NCBI RefSeq assembly: GCF_000332335.1
Contig: NZ_KB235948.1
Coordinates: 5,605,720-5,654,660, forward strand
Source: Kamptonema formosum PCC 10802
GTDB taxonomy: Bacteria > Cyanobacteriota > Cyanobacteriia > Cyanobacteriales > Oscillatoriaceae
Direction of reading: 5' to 3'
DNA length: 48,941 bases
The position numbers and the translations under genes are program-made. This document shows, one piece after another, positions 8,812 to 17,849 of this stretch. Numbering within the stretch: position 1 is the first letter of the stretch; each line of letters begins with the position of its first letter. The notes under the pieces are model-generated. The model worked only from the letters and a program-made list of their open reading frames with translations, was not told where the DNA came from and made no database searches.

Positions 8812-9631
8812 GGATCTGCCGCTCTCCCCCAGACCGCACCGCAAGAGCCCCCTCTATCACTCGGGGAATGGTTATAGAAATGATTTAAAATGTATACCGA
8901 TTGACTCCTCACACGGCTGTCAGGATTTGCTAGTCTGTTTGTCTTAGGAGAAGTAAATTTTATATAAGGCTTCTTCAAAAATTCTCAAAATTTCCAGACA
9001 ATCTTGGCCCTCTGGTGGGGAAAACAAGGTACGGTTAGAGTACGCTTGCGCCCAAGGCGGTAGGGAGTTGGAGCTACAGCCGGCGCTTGAGTTGGGGGTT
9101 CCCCTCAACGCCCTTGCGCGGCTCTTGAAGTGAAAAGCGTGACTCGGAAGGGTTGGGACACTCAAGCTGAATTTTTTGTGGTGTGAGAGTGACAGAGGAG
9201 TGAAATCCCGCCGAAATACCCCTTAGGGTAGATACGGAGTCGCGCAAAATCGGTTCGGTCAAGTTGGCCGGATATGGCTGATTAAAGTTTCAGTGGAACA
9301 GCTGAGGCGCTAGTTGGGTTCCGATCTAACGAACTGTAAATCTACTGGTGTGGGAAATGGCAGAGCCTGATGTTCTGAGTCAGGCGCTTTAGAGCCGGCG
9401 GCTGCACGCTGCCTGGGTTTTTAGCCGCACTGCCACTCGAATGGCGCGCGCAATCGCCAGCTCCTTTGTCGCCTAGCGGCAGGTGTTGGAGATAGGAACC
9501 TCTCTGTCCCACAACTGGGCGGATTGCCACCCGCCCTTGTGTATAGACAGATAACAGACTGGCTACCTACTGCTAATGAAGGTTCTGTTTATGTAAGAAA
9601 ATCAGGTTTAATGAAGGAGGTGAAAGTCTCA
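8812..9631. other. 820-nt non-coding region, GC-rich and hairpin-rich in its second half
   Basis: No convincing reading frame. From 8880 to 9000 the DNA is AT-rich, with TTGACT at about 8900 and a possible -10 (TAGTCT) near 8931. From 9040 to 9520 it is GC-rich with several local hairpins, e.g. GTTGGGG-GTT-CCCCTCAAC near 9090-9110. I checked by eye for rnpB, ssrA, ffs and cobalamin riboswitch core motifs and found none. It could be an unrecognised structured RNA, a long 5' leader of the DUF2949 gene, or decayed sequence. Confidence 0.4.
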
Positions 9632-9823
9632 ATGGCACCCGCAACTTATTCTCAATTCATTCGCTTTCTGCAAGAAGATTTGGCTATTTCGGCGTCTTCT
9701 ATCCAAATCGCTCTGCGGCGTCGTGAGCAAGATCCAGGACCGCTGCCGATGATTCTCTGGCAGTATGGCTTGATAACGATTGAACAATTGGAGCGAATCT
9801 ATGACTGGCTCGAAACCGCCTAG
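9632..9823 (+). CDS. DUF2949 family protein
   Basis: 63 residues. The start at 9632 is chosen because AAGGAGGTGA at 9614-9623 is a near-perfect ribosome binding site 8 nt upstream; a longer reading from 9524 would place this site inside the gene. The pattern TYSQFIRFLQEDLAISASSI, GPLPMILWQYGLITIEQLE and IYDWLE matches DUF2949, a small cyanobacterial family of unknown function and about this length. It is isolated, with a hairpin 32 nt downstream. Confidence 0.85.
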   Translation: MAPATYSQFIRFLQEDLAISASSIQIALRRREQDPGPLPMILWQYGLITIEQLERIYDWLETA

Positions 9824-9854
9824 GATTCCAGGCGGGCGAAACTCCGCCGGGCAA

Positions 9855-9887
9855 CACTCATCCCGAACTTTGAGATTGGGATGAGTG
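9855..9887 (+). terminator. Hairpin after the DUF2949 gene
   Basis: CACTCATCCC and GGGATGAGTG form a perfect 10-bp stem with a 13-nt loop, 32 nt after the DUF2949 stop. There is no T-run, so it is a candidate terminator or 3'-end stabiliser only. Confidence 0.5.
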
Positions 9888-10272
9888 GCGGATTTAATCC
9901 AAAGTCACTCCAGCAAAAACAAGAGATTTTCCGATCCAATCTCAATTTTGTGCCGGAAGTCGGACCCCACCCTGCGGTAAGGCTGACGCCAAAGGAAATT
10001 CCGCAGGGGCGCGCAGGGCGAGCCAAACCTCCGAGGGAAAGCTGTAAGCTGCGCCGGCTGATCGCTTCAGCCCCAACAGCTGGGAAAATCCAGGTCTGCT
10101 CCCCCCCTCACCCGCAGCCAGAAGGAGCGCGGATGAAAAATGGGATGTCCCGCTTTCAGCTGACCGCCTGCATGCCGGCAGAGCCGGCTAAATATAGGCT
10201 TATAGTATAGGTCATTTATAAAAAAAAGTGAAGTCACAAGAAACCGGGTTTCTTGTGGCGGTCCGCCGGATC

Positions 10273-10333
10273 TAGGGGCGGGTTGACAAAGAATCTTGGA
10301 TTCTCACAGAGATATTGGCTGAACCCGCCCCTA
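10273..10333. repeat. GGGGCGGGTT-type inverted-repeat element, copy 2
   Basis: TAGGGGCGGGTT at the left and AACCCGCCCCTA at the right are perfect 12-bp inverted repeats around 37 bases that share words with copy 3 (39286-39347), such as an ATATTGG or ATCTTGG next to the right arm. Non-coding. Confidence 0.85.
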
Positions 10334-10382
10334 CAACTGGAGCAAGAGTGCCGGTTTCTGGCCCCGGATCTGCCTTAACAAT

Positions 10383-10480
10383 TATATCGGTTTTCAGTTG
10401 GATGAAGTACATGCCAGAAACCCGGTTTCTTAAAGAAACCGGGTTTCTCATTCCCTCACAAAGGATGAAAACCGCTATAT
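10383..10480. mobile_element. MITE-like element, copy 1
   Basis: About 98 bp. Imperfect terminal inverted repeats (TATATCGGTTTTCAG at the left, GAAAACCGCTATA at the right) enclose a central palindrome with AGAAACCCGGTTTCT arms at 10416-10448. The shared outer words CAGTTGGATGAA and CTCACAAAGGATGA recur in the copy at 39388-39484, and a shortened copy is at 33224-33291. No coding capacity and no related transposase in the window. Confidence 0.85.
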
Positions 10481-10836
10481 TTTCTCAACTCGCTCTGACG
10501 CCCGGTTAATTGTTTCTAATGGGTTTATCTCTGCCGCACCGCGAGGAACGGGTGCGTCCGGCACTCTGAAACATTCCAGGAGTGGGGGCGAAAAGCGGAA
10601 CCCACCTTGCGGCCAGCCGGCCAAAATTACCCACCGGCATTTCCTTGACAAATAGGCTAAAAAAAGCGGGTCTGGCAATCAGCCCGCAGTTGGTGATTTT
10701 AGATTTTTGATTTATATTAATATAGCAATGGACAGCTCAGTAATGAACACGCTCGTCCGATGGAACGCCTGTCCTGTGAGAGCAAGGGCGGACTGCCGGC
10801 AGGCGCTCGCCCCCGGCAGCCCCGATCTCAAATTCC

Positions 10837-11991
10837 CTAAGACCCGACAAAAACGCTGGCAGCAGCAGCCACACCGGCACCCGGGGTGAAGGTGTCGCAG
10901 CCCAGTTCGCGCAGGGCCACTTCCAAAGCGGAAATCGCCGCCAGAATATCCCGGTCGCTGACAAAGCCCAGGTGGCCAATGCGGAAGATTTTGCCTTTCA
11001 GGTGATCTTGCCCGCCGGCCATAGCGATATCAAACCGCTTTTTGAGCACAGAACGCACCTTTTCCGCATCCACCTGTGCCGGTGCCACAGCAGTAATCGC
11101 CGGACTGGCGGCCTCATCCGGTGCGAACAGCGGCAGACCGAGAGCCTTAACCGCCGCGCGGGTGGCCAGCATCAAGCGCCGGTGCCGGGCAAAAATATTG
11201 TCCAGCCCCTCTTTTTGCATCATCCCCAGGGTAGCTTGCAGGGCAAAAAACATATTCACCGGCGGCGTAAACGGAGTCGTATTTTTCGCCGCATCTTTGC
11301 GGTACTTGCCCAAATCCAAATAATAGCGGGGCAGTTTCGCCGTTTTATAAGCCTCCCAAGCTTTGGGGCTGACAGCCACAAAACCCAGTCCGGGAGGGAT
11401 CATATAGCCTTTCTGCGAGCCAGACGCCACCACATCCAGACCCCACTCATCCACCGGCACGCTGACTGCGCCCAAACTGGTCACCGTGTCCACCATAATT
11501 AGCGCTTCCCCGTGCGCTTTAACGTGCCGGTTAATCGCTTCCAGGTCATTGAGGACGCCGGTGGACGTCTCCGAGTGGGTGACAATCACCGCTTTAATTT
11601 GTTTTTCCGTATCCGCTTGCAGTTTTTCGCCAATCTGGTCTGGATCGAGAGCTTTCCCCCACTCAGCTTTCACCTCGTCCACATTGAGGCCGTAAGCCAA
11701 GCTCACTTCGGCCCAGCGCTCGCCAAACTTGCCGTTGCTCGCCACCAGAACCCGGTCGCCCGGACTGAGAAAATTGATAATTCCCGCTTCCATCGCGCCG
11801 GTGCCGCTGGCGGTCAAAATCAGCACGTCGTTTTGGGTTTGGTGCAGCCACTTGAGGTTTTGAGTCACCTCTGCCATAATTTTGCTAAACTCGCCGCTCC
11901 TGTGGCCCATCGGGTGTTTTGCCAGGGCGAGTAATGCCTGCTCTGGCACCGGCGTCGGGCCAGGAATCATCAGCATCAGCTTGTCGTCCAT
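10837..11991 (-). CDS. Alanine/serine--glyoxylate aminotransferase family protein
   Basis: 384 residues, normal for class V PLP-dependent aminotransferases. The N-terminus MIPGPTPVPEQALLA, ASGTGAMEAGI (phosphate contact), VDTVTSLGAV (D168 contacts the PLP ring) and SGSQKGYMIPPG (Schiff-base K194) are present. Family members transfer amino groups to glyoxylate, in cyanobacteria as part of photorespiratory glycolate recovery; some were once labelled soluble hydrogenase 42-kDa subunit. The precise amino donor cannot be read from sequence. The enzyme is soluble. It is co-directional with the DUF5340 gene 107 nt upstream. Confidence 0.93.
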   Translation of the reverse strand: MDDKLMLMIPGPTPVPEQALLALAKHPMGHRSGEFSKIMAEVTQNLKWLHQTQNDVLILTASGTGAMEAGIINFLSPGDRVLVASNGKFGERWAEVSLAYGLNVDEVKAEWGKALDPDQIGEKLQADTEKQIKAVIVTHSETSTGVLNDLEAINRHVKAHGEALIMVDTVTSLGAVSVPVDEWGLDVVASGSQKGYMIPPGLGFVAVSPKAWEAYKTAKLPRYYLDLGKYRKDAAKNTTPFTPPVNMFFALQATLGMMQKEGLDNIFARHRRLMLATRAAVKALGLPLFAPDEAASPAITAVAPAQVDAEKVRSVLKKRFDIAMAGGQDHLKGKIFRIGHLGFVSDRDILAAISALEVALRELGCDTFTPGAGVAAAASVFVGS

Positions 11992-12097
11992 GAATTCGTC
12001 CTACTGTCTGAAAAATCTATTTTTAGAGGCGCTGACGCCCCAGTAGCGGCCCCTTTCCAAGGCCCGTATTTTTTCCCTTCTTCCTTTTTCCCTCGCC

Positions 12098-12379
12098 CTA
12101 GACTGGTGGGTGCGGGCGCACGATCGGAAAATCCGAAACGGCTGCCGGCTCAACCCTGTAATCATTCACAGACCACCGGTATTCGATGGCCAAATTCGCT
12201 CGCTCGCAGCTTTCTTCCAGCTGTTTCTGCTGAGCGATAGCTTTGCGGAGGGTAATAATCAGCTGGCGTACCTGCTCCCGCTGAGGCGACTTTTGCCCCA
12301 CAGCCAACATCGTCTGGCGCTCTAACAGCTGGAGTAACAGCTCGTAGTGCACATGAGAAGGAAGAGGAACAAACTCCAT
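12098..12379 (-). CDS. DUF5340 family protein
   Basis: 93 residues. The pattern LPSHVHYELLLQLLERQTM, VRQLIITLRKAIAQQKQLE and ANLAIEYRWSVN matches a conserved small cyanobacterial protein that I associate with DUF5340. It is mostly helical with a predicted coiled region at about 45-62 and a proline-rich tail. No function is known. It sits upstream of the aminotransferase gene on the same strand. Confidence 0.75.
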   Translation of the reverse strand: MEFVPLPSHVHYELLLQLLERQTMLAVGQKSPQREQVRQLIITLRKAIAQQKQLEESCERANLAIEYRWSVNDYRVEPAAVSDFPIVRPHPPV

Positions 12380-12558
12380 TTATCTACTCCCGCTGGGACA
12401 ATCCCGCCTTTCCGAATAACGATGAATGATGTTTTAATTTTTCATTCAGCATTAATCAAGCTGCTTTCTTTTGGCGGCGAGGAGAAAGCGGGGCGGGGCG
12501 GACCGCTTCCCAAGTAAACAGATTAGCAGCCGCGCGTAAAAATTTGGATGCGTGGATA

Positions 12559-12579
12559 CGAGACATGTCGCGTCTCTAC
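12559..12579. repeat. Short GACATGTC-centred palindrome, copy 1
   Basis: GAGACATGTCGCGTCTC, a degenerate copy of the perfect 20-bp palindrome at 44773-44792 (AGACGCG-ACATGT-CGCGTCT). It lies between the trpC stop and the DUF5340 gene. Confidence 0.6.
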
Positions 12580-12672
12580 TTTCAAGGGCTCCCCAAAAGG
12601 CGTCACTGGCTAACGCTATTTTATCACCGCCGCTCTTCCCAAATTTCCCCCTTGCCCAAAGCCTTTACAAAA

Positions 12673-13569
12673 TTAGGGTTTGGCCTCACCGGCACACAGC
12701 TGCGCCACCGCACCGGCAATATCTGGCTGTTTCACCAGAGACTCGCCGACGAGCACCGCACCCGCACCCGCACCGGCAACCAAACTCAGGTCATCCCTGC
12801 TGTGCAGCCCTGACTCGCTCACTACCAGGATACCCCGCTCCCGCAGCCGGTCGCCTCGCGCCAAGAGCAGCCCCACAGTTGTTTGCAGGTCCACTGAAAA
12901 ATCTTCCAGGTTGCGATTGTTAATCCCCACCAAGGTCACGCCCTCGATCCCCAACACCCGATCCAGTTCCTCTATCGTGTGCACCTCAATCAGAGGAACC
13001 ATCCCCAACCCCTTGACAATTTTCACAAAATATTGTATGTCTCTGTCCGGCAGGATCGCCGCAATCAGCAGAACCGCATCAGCGCCCCGGGCGCGGGCGA
13101 GATAAATCTGGTAAGGATAAATCAAGAAATCCTTGCACAGCACCGGCAGGTCCACTGCAGCGCGGACAGACGCCAAATTCTCAAAGCTGCCTTGAAAGAA
13201 CTTTTCATCCGTCAGCACAGATATGCAGCTAGCGCCGCCCTTGCTGTACGCCAAAGCTATCGCCACCGGGTCAAAATCCGGACGGATCACCCCCTTACTC
13301 GGAGACGCCTTCTTCACTTCAGCAATAATAGCCGGTGAGGGTTTCCCCTGGCGCAGAGCGCCCAAAAAGTCGCGGGGTGCCGGTGCGCCGGCGACTTGGC
13401 GCTGCAACTCTGGCAGAGACAGGCGCTCCCGCATCTGGGCCACTTCAGTCTCCTTGTGCCAGACAATTTCCTCTAGGATATGCTTCGGTTCAGAATCAGG
13501 CAGCTTCACCTGATAGCGCAGGGATTCGACGGCAACAGCTGGGGAAGGCGGACGGCGACGGATTTGCAT
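12673..13569 (-). CDS. trpC: Indole-3-glycerol phosphate synthase
   Basis: 298 residues from the start [10 protein letters not shown] at 13569. The reading frame is open for another 95 codons upstream, but that part crosses the lpdA stop and encodes heptamer repeat DNA, so it is rejected. TrpC closes the ring of CdRP to give indole-3-glycerol phosphate in tryptophan synthesis. TIM-barrel landmarks: [39 protein letters not shown] and VSESGLHSR. Cyanobacterial TrpC has the same N-terminal extension of about 30 residues. It follows lpdA with 172 nt between, a pairing seen in other cyanobacteria. Confidence 0.95.
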   Translation of the reverse strand: MQIRRRPPSPAVAVESLRYQVKLPDSEPKHILEEIVWHKETEVAQMRERLSLPELQRQVAGAPAPRDFLGALRQGKPSPAIIAEVKKASPSKGVIRPDFDPVAIALAYSKGGASCISVLTDEKFFQGSFENLASVRAAVDLPVLCKDFLIYPYQIYLARARGADAVLLIAAILPDRDIQYFVKIVKGLGMVPLIEVHTIEELDRVLGIEGVTLVGINNRNLEDFSVDLQTTVGLLLARGDRLRERGILVVSESGLHSRDDLSLVAGAGAGAVLVGESLVKQPDIAGAVAQLCAGEAKP

Positions 13570-13571
13570 AG

Positions 13572-13700
13572 TGCGGAATGGGGCATTGGGCAGTGGGCGA
13601 TGGGGCAGTGGGCGATGGGACATCGGGGTTTCGGCATTGGACATTGGCCATTGGGCATGGCGAATCATCTTTCCTATGCGCCATGCGCCATGCCCCCTGC
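13572..13700. repeat. Heptamer-type short tandem repeats
   Basis: Degenerate repeats of GGGCATT, GGGCAGT and GGGCGAT words (e.g. GGGCAGTGGGCGATGG twice). Same family as 4157-4312. It fills the lpdA-trpC spacer, so if the two genes are cotranscribed this repeat is part of the message. Confidence 0.85.
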
Positions 13701-13741
13701 CCAATCCAAAATCGAAAATCCACGCATCCACGCATCCAATT

Positions 13742-15175
13742 TTAATGGGTTGCGACCGCTCGTTTATAAGCTTCGTCGAGAACTTCCGAAAGTGTCGGGT
13801 GGGTGTGCACCAAAAACGCCAAGTCGCGGACAGACTGCCGGTAAGCGATAGCATTCGCTGCTTCCTGAATCAAATCAGCCGCGTGCAGGCCCAGGATGTG
13901 GACGCCGAGGACTTCGCCCGTATCCTGCCGGTAAATCACCTTGGCCAGACCTTCCGTTTCTCCCTCCGCAATCGCTTTGGAGTTGCCCTTAAAATACGTC
14001 CGCACCGCTGCCACCTGAAAGCCCTCGGCTTTGCCCAGTTCCTGGGCTGCCGGTTCCGTCAGGCCCACAAAGCTAATTTCCGGGTGGGTGAAAGCCGCCG
14101 CTGGGATGCTGCGATAGTCCACCGTGCGCTGACGCCCGCAGATATTCTCCACAGCGGTGATGCCTTGGGCGGACGCCGCGTGCGCCAGCATCATCTTGCC
14201 GGTGGCGTCGCCAATGGCCCACAAATTGGCCACCGGCTCCCCGCCGGCCAGCACCGCCATGCGGTCGTCCACCGGAATAAACCCGCGCCGGTCTGTTTCC
14301 GCACCGGCACTCTCCAAACCCAAGTTTTTCGTAGCTGGAATCCGGCCCGTGGCCACCAAGCAGGCGTCCACTTCCAGGACTTCCACAACTTCCTTCGTTT
14401 TCGTATCGGCGAGTTCGATCAGCACCGGCGATCCGGGGGTTACTTTCGCCGCCAGCAAGCCGGCGCGAGTTTCGATGTCCCGGGGCGCAATCAGCACCCG
14501 CTGCGCCTGCTTGGCGATGTCCGGGTCAAACGTGGGCATCAGCTGGTCGAGGGCTTCAATCATGGTGATTTCGCAGCCCAGTGCCGTATAGATGTCCGCA
14601 AACTCCAAGCCGATATAGCCGCTGCCAATAATAGCGATCCACGACGGGAGCGATTCCAGCTTCAGGGCGTCGTCGCTGGTAAACACGGTTTTGCCGTCAA
14701 TTTCAATGCCAGCCGGCACCCACGGCACCGAACCGGGGGCGAGTATGATATCTTTTGCCGTGACAGTTTTCTCGCCCCTGTCTGTACTGACCGTCACTTT
14801 TTGCGGACCTGCCAGCTTGCCCCAGCCTTGGATACTATCAATTCCCAGGCGTTTGAGGCTGTTGGTCATGTCGCCGCGAATCTTGCTGACGATGTTAGCG
14901 GCGTGATTGGCTATCGCTTGCCGGTCGAAACCGACACCCTGCAACTGAATGCCCAGCGTCTTCAGGTGGTGGGCGTCGCGCAATTCCCGAACGCGACCGG
15001 CAGCGGACAGCAGGGCTTTTGAGGGAATGCAGCCCCGATTGATACAGGTGCCGCCCATCTCAGCCGCTTCCACAATGGCCACTTTCAATCCGCAGCTGAC
15101 CGCGTGTATGGCAGCCCCATGTCCGCCCACACCTGCTCCCACAATCAGCAAATCATAATCAAATCCTTGGCTCAC
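13742..15175 (-). CDS. lpdA: Dihydrolipoyl dehydrogenase
   Basis: 477 residues, normal length. It is the flavoprotein E3 that reoxidises dihydrolipoamide of pyruvate dehydrogenase and of the glycine cleavage system. FAD-binding [17 protein letters not shown] (7-22), redox disulfide C44/C49 in [19 protein letters not shown]-binding [14 protein letters not shown], the second FAD motif AIGDATG and the C-terminal catalytic HTHPTLSE are all present. The start has a GAGAGG sequence a few bases upstream. A 483-codon open frame on the other strand is a codon-bias shadow. It precedes trpC. Confidence 0.96.
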   Translation of the reverse strand: MSQGFDYDLLIVGAGVGGHGAAIHAVSCGLKVAIVEAAEMGGTCINRGCIPSKALLSAAGRVRELRDAHHLKTLGIQLQGVGFDRQAIANHAANIVSKIRGDMTNSLKRLGIDSIQGWGKLAGPQKVTVSTDRGEKTVTAKDIILAPGSVPWVPAGIEIDGKTVFTSDDALKLESLPSWIAIIGSGYIGLEFADIYTALGCEITMIEALDQLMPTFDPDIAKQAQRVLIAPRDIETRAGLLAAKVTPGSPVLIELADTKTKEVVEVLEVDACLVATGRIPATKNLGLESAGAETDRRGFIPVDDRMAVLAGGEPVANLWAIGDATGKMMLAHAASAQGITAVENICGRQRTVDYRSIPAAAFTHPEISFVGLTEPAAQELGKAEGFQVAAVRTYFKGNSKAIAEGETEGLAKVIYRQDTGEVLGVHILGLHAADLIQEAANAIAYRQSVRDLAFLVHTHPTLSEVLDEAYKRAVATH

Positions 15176-15345
15176 ATTCCTCTCCTGGTGCGCGTCGCCC
15201 TACTTATTTTGAACTGGACTGGGGCGATCGGACAACTCCTTCCGGGAAGGAGCGAATAACCGGCCTTGACCCCAGCCTACCCCCTGCTTTCGGGGGTGGG
15301 TTTTTTAGATATGGGGTATTTTGAGGCTTCTCCGTTGGGGGATAA

Positions 15346-15685
15346 CACCATTCCGACTCAGCTCCCACTGCGGGATGTTCGGTTTACCGCATGATAACTT
15401 ACGGAAAACCGAATAAAAAGTGCGGCAGTGCGGCAGACAGCCGTCACCCCTCTCCCGAAATGCCAGCAGAAGGGGGATTTCACCATTCCGAATCAGCTGC
15501 CACTGGCGGTATGTTCGGTTTACCGCATGATAAATTACGGGAAACCGAAGCATAGGGGCTACCGGCTGCAGACAGCGGTCACCCCTCTTCCGAAATGCCA
15601 GCAGAAGGGGGATTTCACCATTCCGACTCAGCTGTCACTGGCTGTATGTTCGGTTTACCGCATGATAAATTACGGGAAACCGAAA
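15346..15685. repeat. 135-bp tandem repeat with internal hairpin, about 2.5 copies
   Basis: CACCATTCCGACTCAGCT begins copies at 15346, 15481 and 15616, an exact 135-bp period. Each copy contains TTCGGTTTACCG-N12-CGGGAAACCGAA, an imperfect 12-bp-arm inverted repeat, and CGAAATGCCAGCAGAAGGGGGATTT between copies. The mismatch in the stem differs between copy 1 and copies 2-3. Confidence 0.9.
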
Positions 15686-15762
15686 CAAAAGTGCAGATCT
15701 AACATGGATGAGTAACGGGAGTTGCACGCCCAACACAGAAAAAAAACTGGCCTCTGGAAGCC

Positions 15763-15790
15763 TACCCCCTCCCCCCAAGCGGGGAAGGGG
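15763..15790. repeat. C-rich/G-rich palindrome, copy 1
   Basis: CCCCCTCCCCCC-AAGC-GGGGAAGGGG. Member of the CCCCTCTCCC / GGGGAGAGGGG family also found at 20226-20275, 24540-24592, 29392-29433, 29673-29717 and inside the dynamin B gene at 37287-37337. Confidence 0.8.
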
Positions 15791-15806
15791 AGAAAGAGAT
15801 GGGGGG

Positions 15807-15912
15807 TTCGACTGATGGACCTCCGAGCTCGACTGATGGACCTCGGAGCTCGAACGATGGACCTCCGAGCTCGAACGATGGACCTCCGAGCTCGAACGAT
15901 GGAGCTCGGAGA
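15807..15912. repeat. 21-bp tandem repeat, five copies
   Basis: Unit GATGGACCTCCGAGCTCGAAC with variants (GACTGATGGACC, CTCGGAG). The period is a multiple of three, so one frame stays open and reads (MDLRART)n. The CCGAGCTCG core is a palindrome. There is no start context or conserved flank to support a protein. Confidence 0.9.
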
Positions 15913-16286
15913 ACGCCGAGTCGTGTCTCTATATAGTGATGGAGATTATCGACAGACAACCGCTCAAAAACTGACCTCTGAAAGGACTTCCCCCCCCTCT
16001 ATTCTCTTGGCCCTCTAAGAAAGTAAGGAAGCCGTATGCCGGAAGGATTCGCGCTTTCTTGCCGCGCGTCCTGTGGCGGTTCGTTACAAACGCGCAGGTG
16101 TGCCTCACATGAATTCCAGTAGATCCACGCAAGAAAACCGGCTCAGCGCAGGATTATGATTTTTATCAAATCGCACCATGACTGGCGACATCTATTATTA
16201 TTTCAAAAAACTGGCGGTCAGTCTCTCAATCACTTGTCAGGGCGGACAGTCTGGGTTTTTCGTCCTCAATTCAGGAGTCAACTATT

Positions 16287-16544
16287 ATGGATAACTATCA
16301 GCGAGAGTTGCGTCGCGACGCCGCACGGTCTTTTTTCGAGTCGTTAGACAAGTTGCAGGACAATTTGCAATTGGGCGACCGGCAGCAGGCTAAATCTCAG
16401 GAGCAGTCTGGGATGGGCAGTCAAAGCAAGCCTCAGAGAGGGAGACCGGCGCGGTTCACATTTGCGGATTTGGAACAAGCAGCGGCTGACATTGAGGAAT
16501 TTTTCCAAGAGCGGAATCGGTTGCCCACAGAACCTAAGGACTGA
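16287..16544 (+). CDS. Conserved small cyanobacterial protein, function unknown
   Basis: 85 residues beginning MDNYQRELRRDAARSFFESLDKLQ, a start I have seen in many cyanobacterial hypothetical proteins, with a glutamine-rich middle and an acidic C-terminal helix (LEQAAADIEEFFQ). Cytosolic and highly charged. GGAGTC lies about 9 nt upstream of the ATG. Its stop codon overlaps the end of the convergent methyltransferase gene by 11 bp. Confidence 0.8.
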   Translation: MDNYQRELRRDAARSFFESLDKLQDNLQLGDRQQAKSQEQSGMGSQSKPQRGRPARFTFADLEQAAADIEEFFQERNRLPTEPKD

Positions 16545-17319
16545 AACGCGCTTGGCGCTGAGCTTCGTAGAGGATTGCCGCCGCCGCTATCGCCACATTC
16601 AAAGATTCCACACCGGCACTCAGGGGAATTCGCACCTGCCGGTCGGCTAGGGCTAGTAAATCCGCTGACAGACCGGCACCTTCGTTGCCCAGCAAAATTA
16701 GGGTCGGCTGCCGGTAGTCCACTTCCCAGTAAGTGAGTGCGGCGCTGCCACTGGTGGCCACCACCCCGACGCCTTGCTCCTGGCAGCGGCGCACCTCAGC
16801 GCTCAAATCTGGACTCACCGCCACCGGCAGCCGGAACCAGGCTCCTGCGGACGCTCGCAGCACTTTGGGCCCTTCTGGATCGGCGCTGTCATCGCTCAGG
16901 CACAAACCGCTCGCGCCGGCGGCGGCGGCAGTGCGGATAATCGTGCCGAGATTGCCGGGGTCTTGCACCGTTTCCAAGGCCAGTGCCAGACCCGTTTGCG
17001 GCACCTGAAACTCAGCTTCCCGCTGTGACGCCGCTGCTACCACCCCGTCCGGGTGAACCGTGGTGGCCATTGCTTCTAAGACCTCAGGGCTTACCAGCTC
17101 CCACCGGCTCGCCCGCTGTTGCGCCAGCTCCCACAGCTGCCGGTGGGCCTCCGCCCACTTGGGCGTGCAGCAAACCGTTTCCAGCGGATAGCTGACCGCG
17201 CAAGCTTCCTCAAGCAGGTGCGTCCCTTCCAAGAGAAACAGCTGCTGCTCGCGCCGCCCTTTGGAGGCGTGCAACTTGCGGAAAAGCTTTACCAGAGGAT
17301 TTTGAAGGCTGGTCAGCAT
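16534..17319 (-). CDS. SpoU/TrmH-family RNA 2'-O-methyltransferase
   Basis: 261 residues. N-terminal substrate-binding part (LTSLQNPLVKLFRKL...KGRREQQLFLLEGTHLLEEA) typical of SpoU_sub_bind, and a C-terminal SPOUT domain with the three motifs LETVQDPGNLGTIIRTAAA, LLGNEGAGLS and IPLSAGVESLNVAIAAAAILYEA. The SPOUT knot binds S-adenosylmethionine and methylates ribose in rRNA or tRNA; the exact target cannot be assigned. It converges with the small gene downstream by an 11-bp overlap. tRNA-Leu lies 235 nt upstream on the same strand. Confidence 0.92.
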   Translation of the reverse strand: MLTSLQNPLVKLFRKLHASKGRREQQLFLLEGTHLLEEACAVSYPLETVCCTPKWAEAHRQLWELAQQRASRWELVSPEVLEAMATTVHPDGVVAAASQREAEFQVPQTGLALALETVQDPGNLGTIIRTAAAAGASGLCLSDDSADPEGPKVLRASAGAWFRLPVAVSPDLSAEVRRCQEQGVGVVATSGSAALTYWEVDYRQPTLILLGNEGAGLSADLLALADRQVRIPLSAGVESLNVAIAAAAILYEAQRQARFSP

Positions 17320-17553
17320 CGGTTAGGGGTTTATCAATAAGCTGTTAGGCGTTTAATCTGCTTCTCCGCCATAAGGGACAGGGCATCTAGGAATGATTTA
17401 CCAGCCATCCTGTAAACTCGGCCATGAAATTATTGTGCAAATTAAATATGCAATATTTTAATGGTTCAAGGGCAGGCGAGACGCCTGCCCTACGGCAACC
17501 TCTTTTGCTGTCGGGAGATATCTTGGGCGAATCCGCCCTTACTGGCCTTGTTA

Positions 17554-17637
17554 TGCGGAACCCGGGACTTGAACCCGGAAGTCCTTGCGAACACTAGAAC
17601 CTGAATCTAGCGCGTCTGCCAATTCCGCCAGTTCCGC
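17554..17637 (-). tRNA. tRNA-Leu (anticodon CAG)
   Basis: Read on the minus strand: acceptor GCGGAAC pairs with GTTCCGC, anticodon loop TTCAGGT between CTAGA and TCTAG gives CAG, a long variable arm follows as in tRNA-Leu, and the T arm is CCGGG-TTCAAGT-CCCGG. 84 nt including the discriminator A; CCA is not encoded. Confidence 0.95.
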
Positions 17638-17849
17638 GTCTGTGGTGTTAACCACCTGACAATTTCTTATGATGCAGCAGGAAATTGTATTTGTCAACCC
17701 CCTGAGCAAAAATTTTTTTTAGGGGGGGGGGGGGAGGTAGGGGACCGGCAACTTTTTTGGGCTGTCCCCTGGACATATGACATGTTTCCGGTAAAATCGG
17801 AACCAACTGTGAAATCACAGCTTATCCATCGATTCCGGAGGGTACGGCC

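Larger units (their letters stand above)
9888..10836. other. Repeat-bearing gap of 950 nt
   Basis: No supportable gene. It holds an AGAAACCGGGTTTCT palindrome (10235-10257), a GGGGCGGGTT inverted-repeat element (10273-10333) and a full MITE-like unit (10383-10480), annotated separately. The remainder (9888-10210 and 10490-10836) shows no clear structure. Confidence 0.5.
15176..16286. other. 1.1-kb repeat-filled intergenic region
   Basis: No gene is supportable; short open frames here are made of repeats. Contents: a 135-bp tandem array (15346-15685), a C/G-rich palindrome (15763-15790) and a 21-bp tandem array (15807-15912), each listed separately. 15920-16286 holds no recognised structure. 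The AT-rich last part probably carries the promoter of the next gene. Confidence 0.6.

Noticed and set aside
9320-9480. Cobalamin riboswitch, suggested by GAGTCAGGCGC and GCCACTC words
   Set aside because: The order and spacing of the conserved B12-box elements do not fit, and the neighbouring genes have no cobalamin link.
9524-9631. Longer start for the DUF2949 protein
   Set aside because: The strong ribosome binding site at 9614-9623 points to the ATG at 9632, and family members begin at this point.
13570-13854. N-terminal extension of TrpC by 95 residues
   Set aside because: It would overlap the end of lpdA and translate heptamer repeats ([11 protein letters not shown]); family length and the start [10 protein letters not shown] argue for 13569.
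13571-15022. 483-codon open frame on the plus strand, antisense to lpdA
   Set aside because: It lies wholly opposite a clearly identified lpdA gene; the protein is rich in H, R and Q without any motif, as expected from a GC-rich antisense shadow.
15722-16018. 98-codon open frame over the 21-bp repeats
   Set aside because: It consists of a C/G-rich palindrome and tandem repeat sequence, with no conserved parts or ribosome site.
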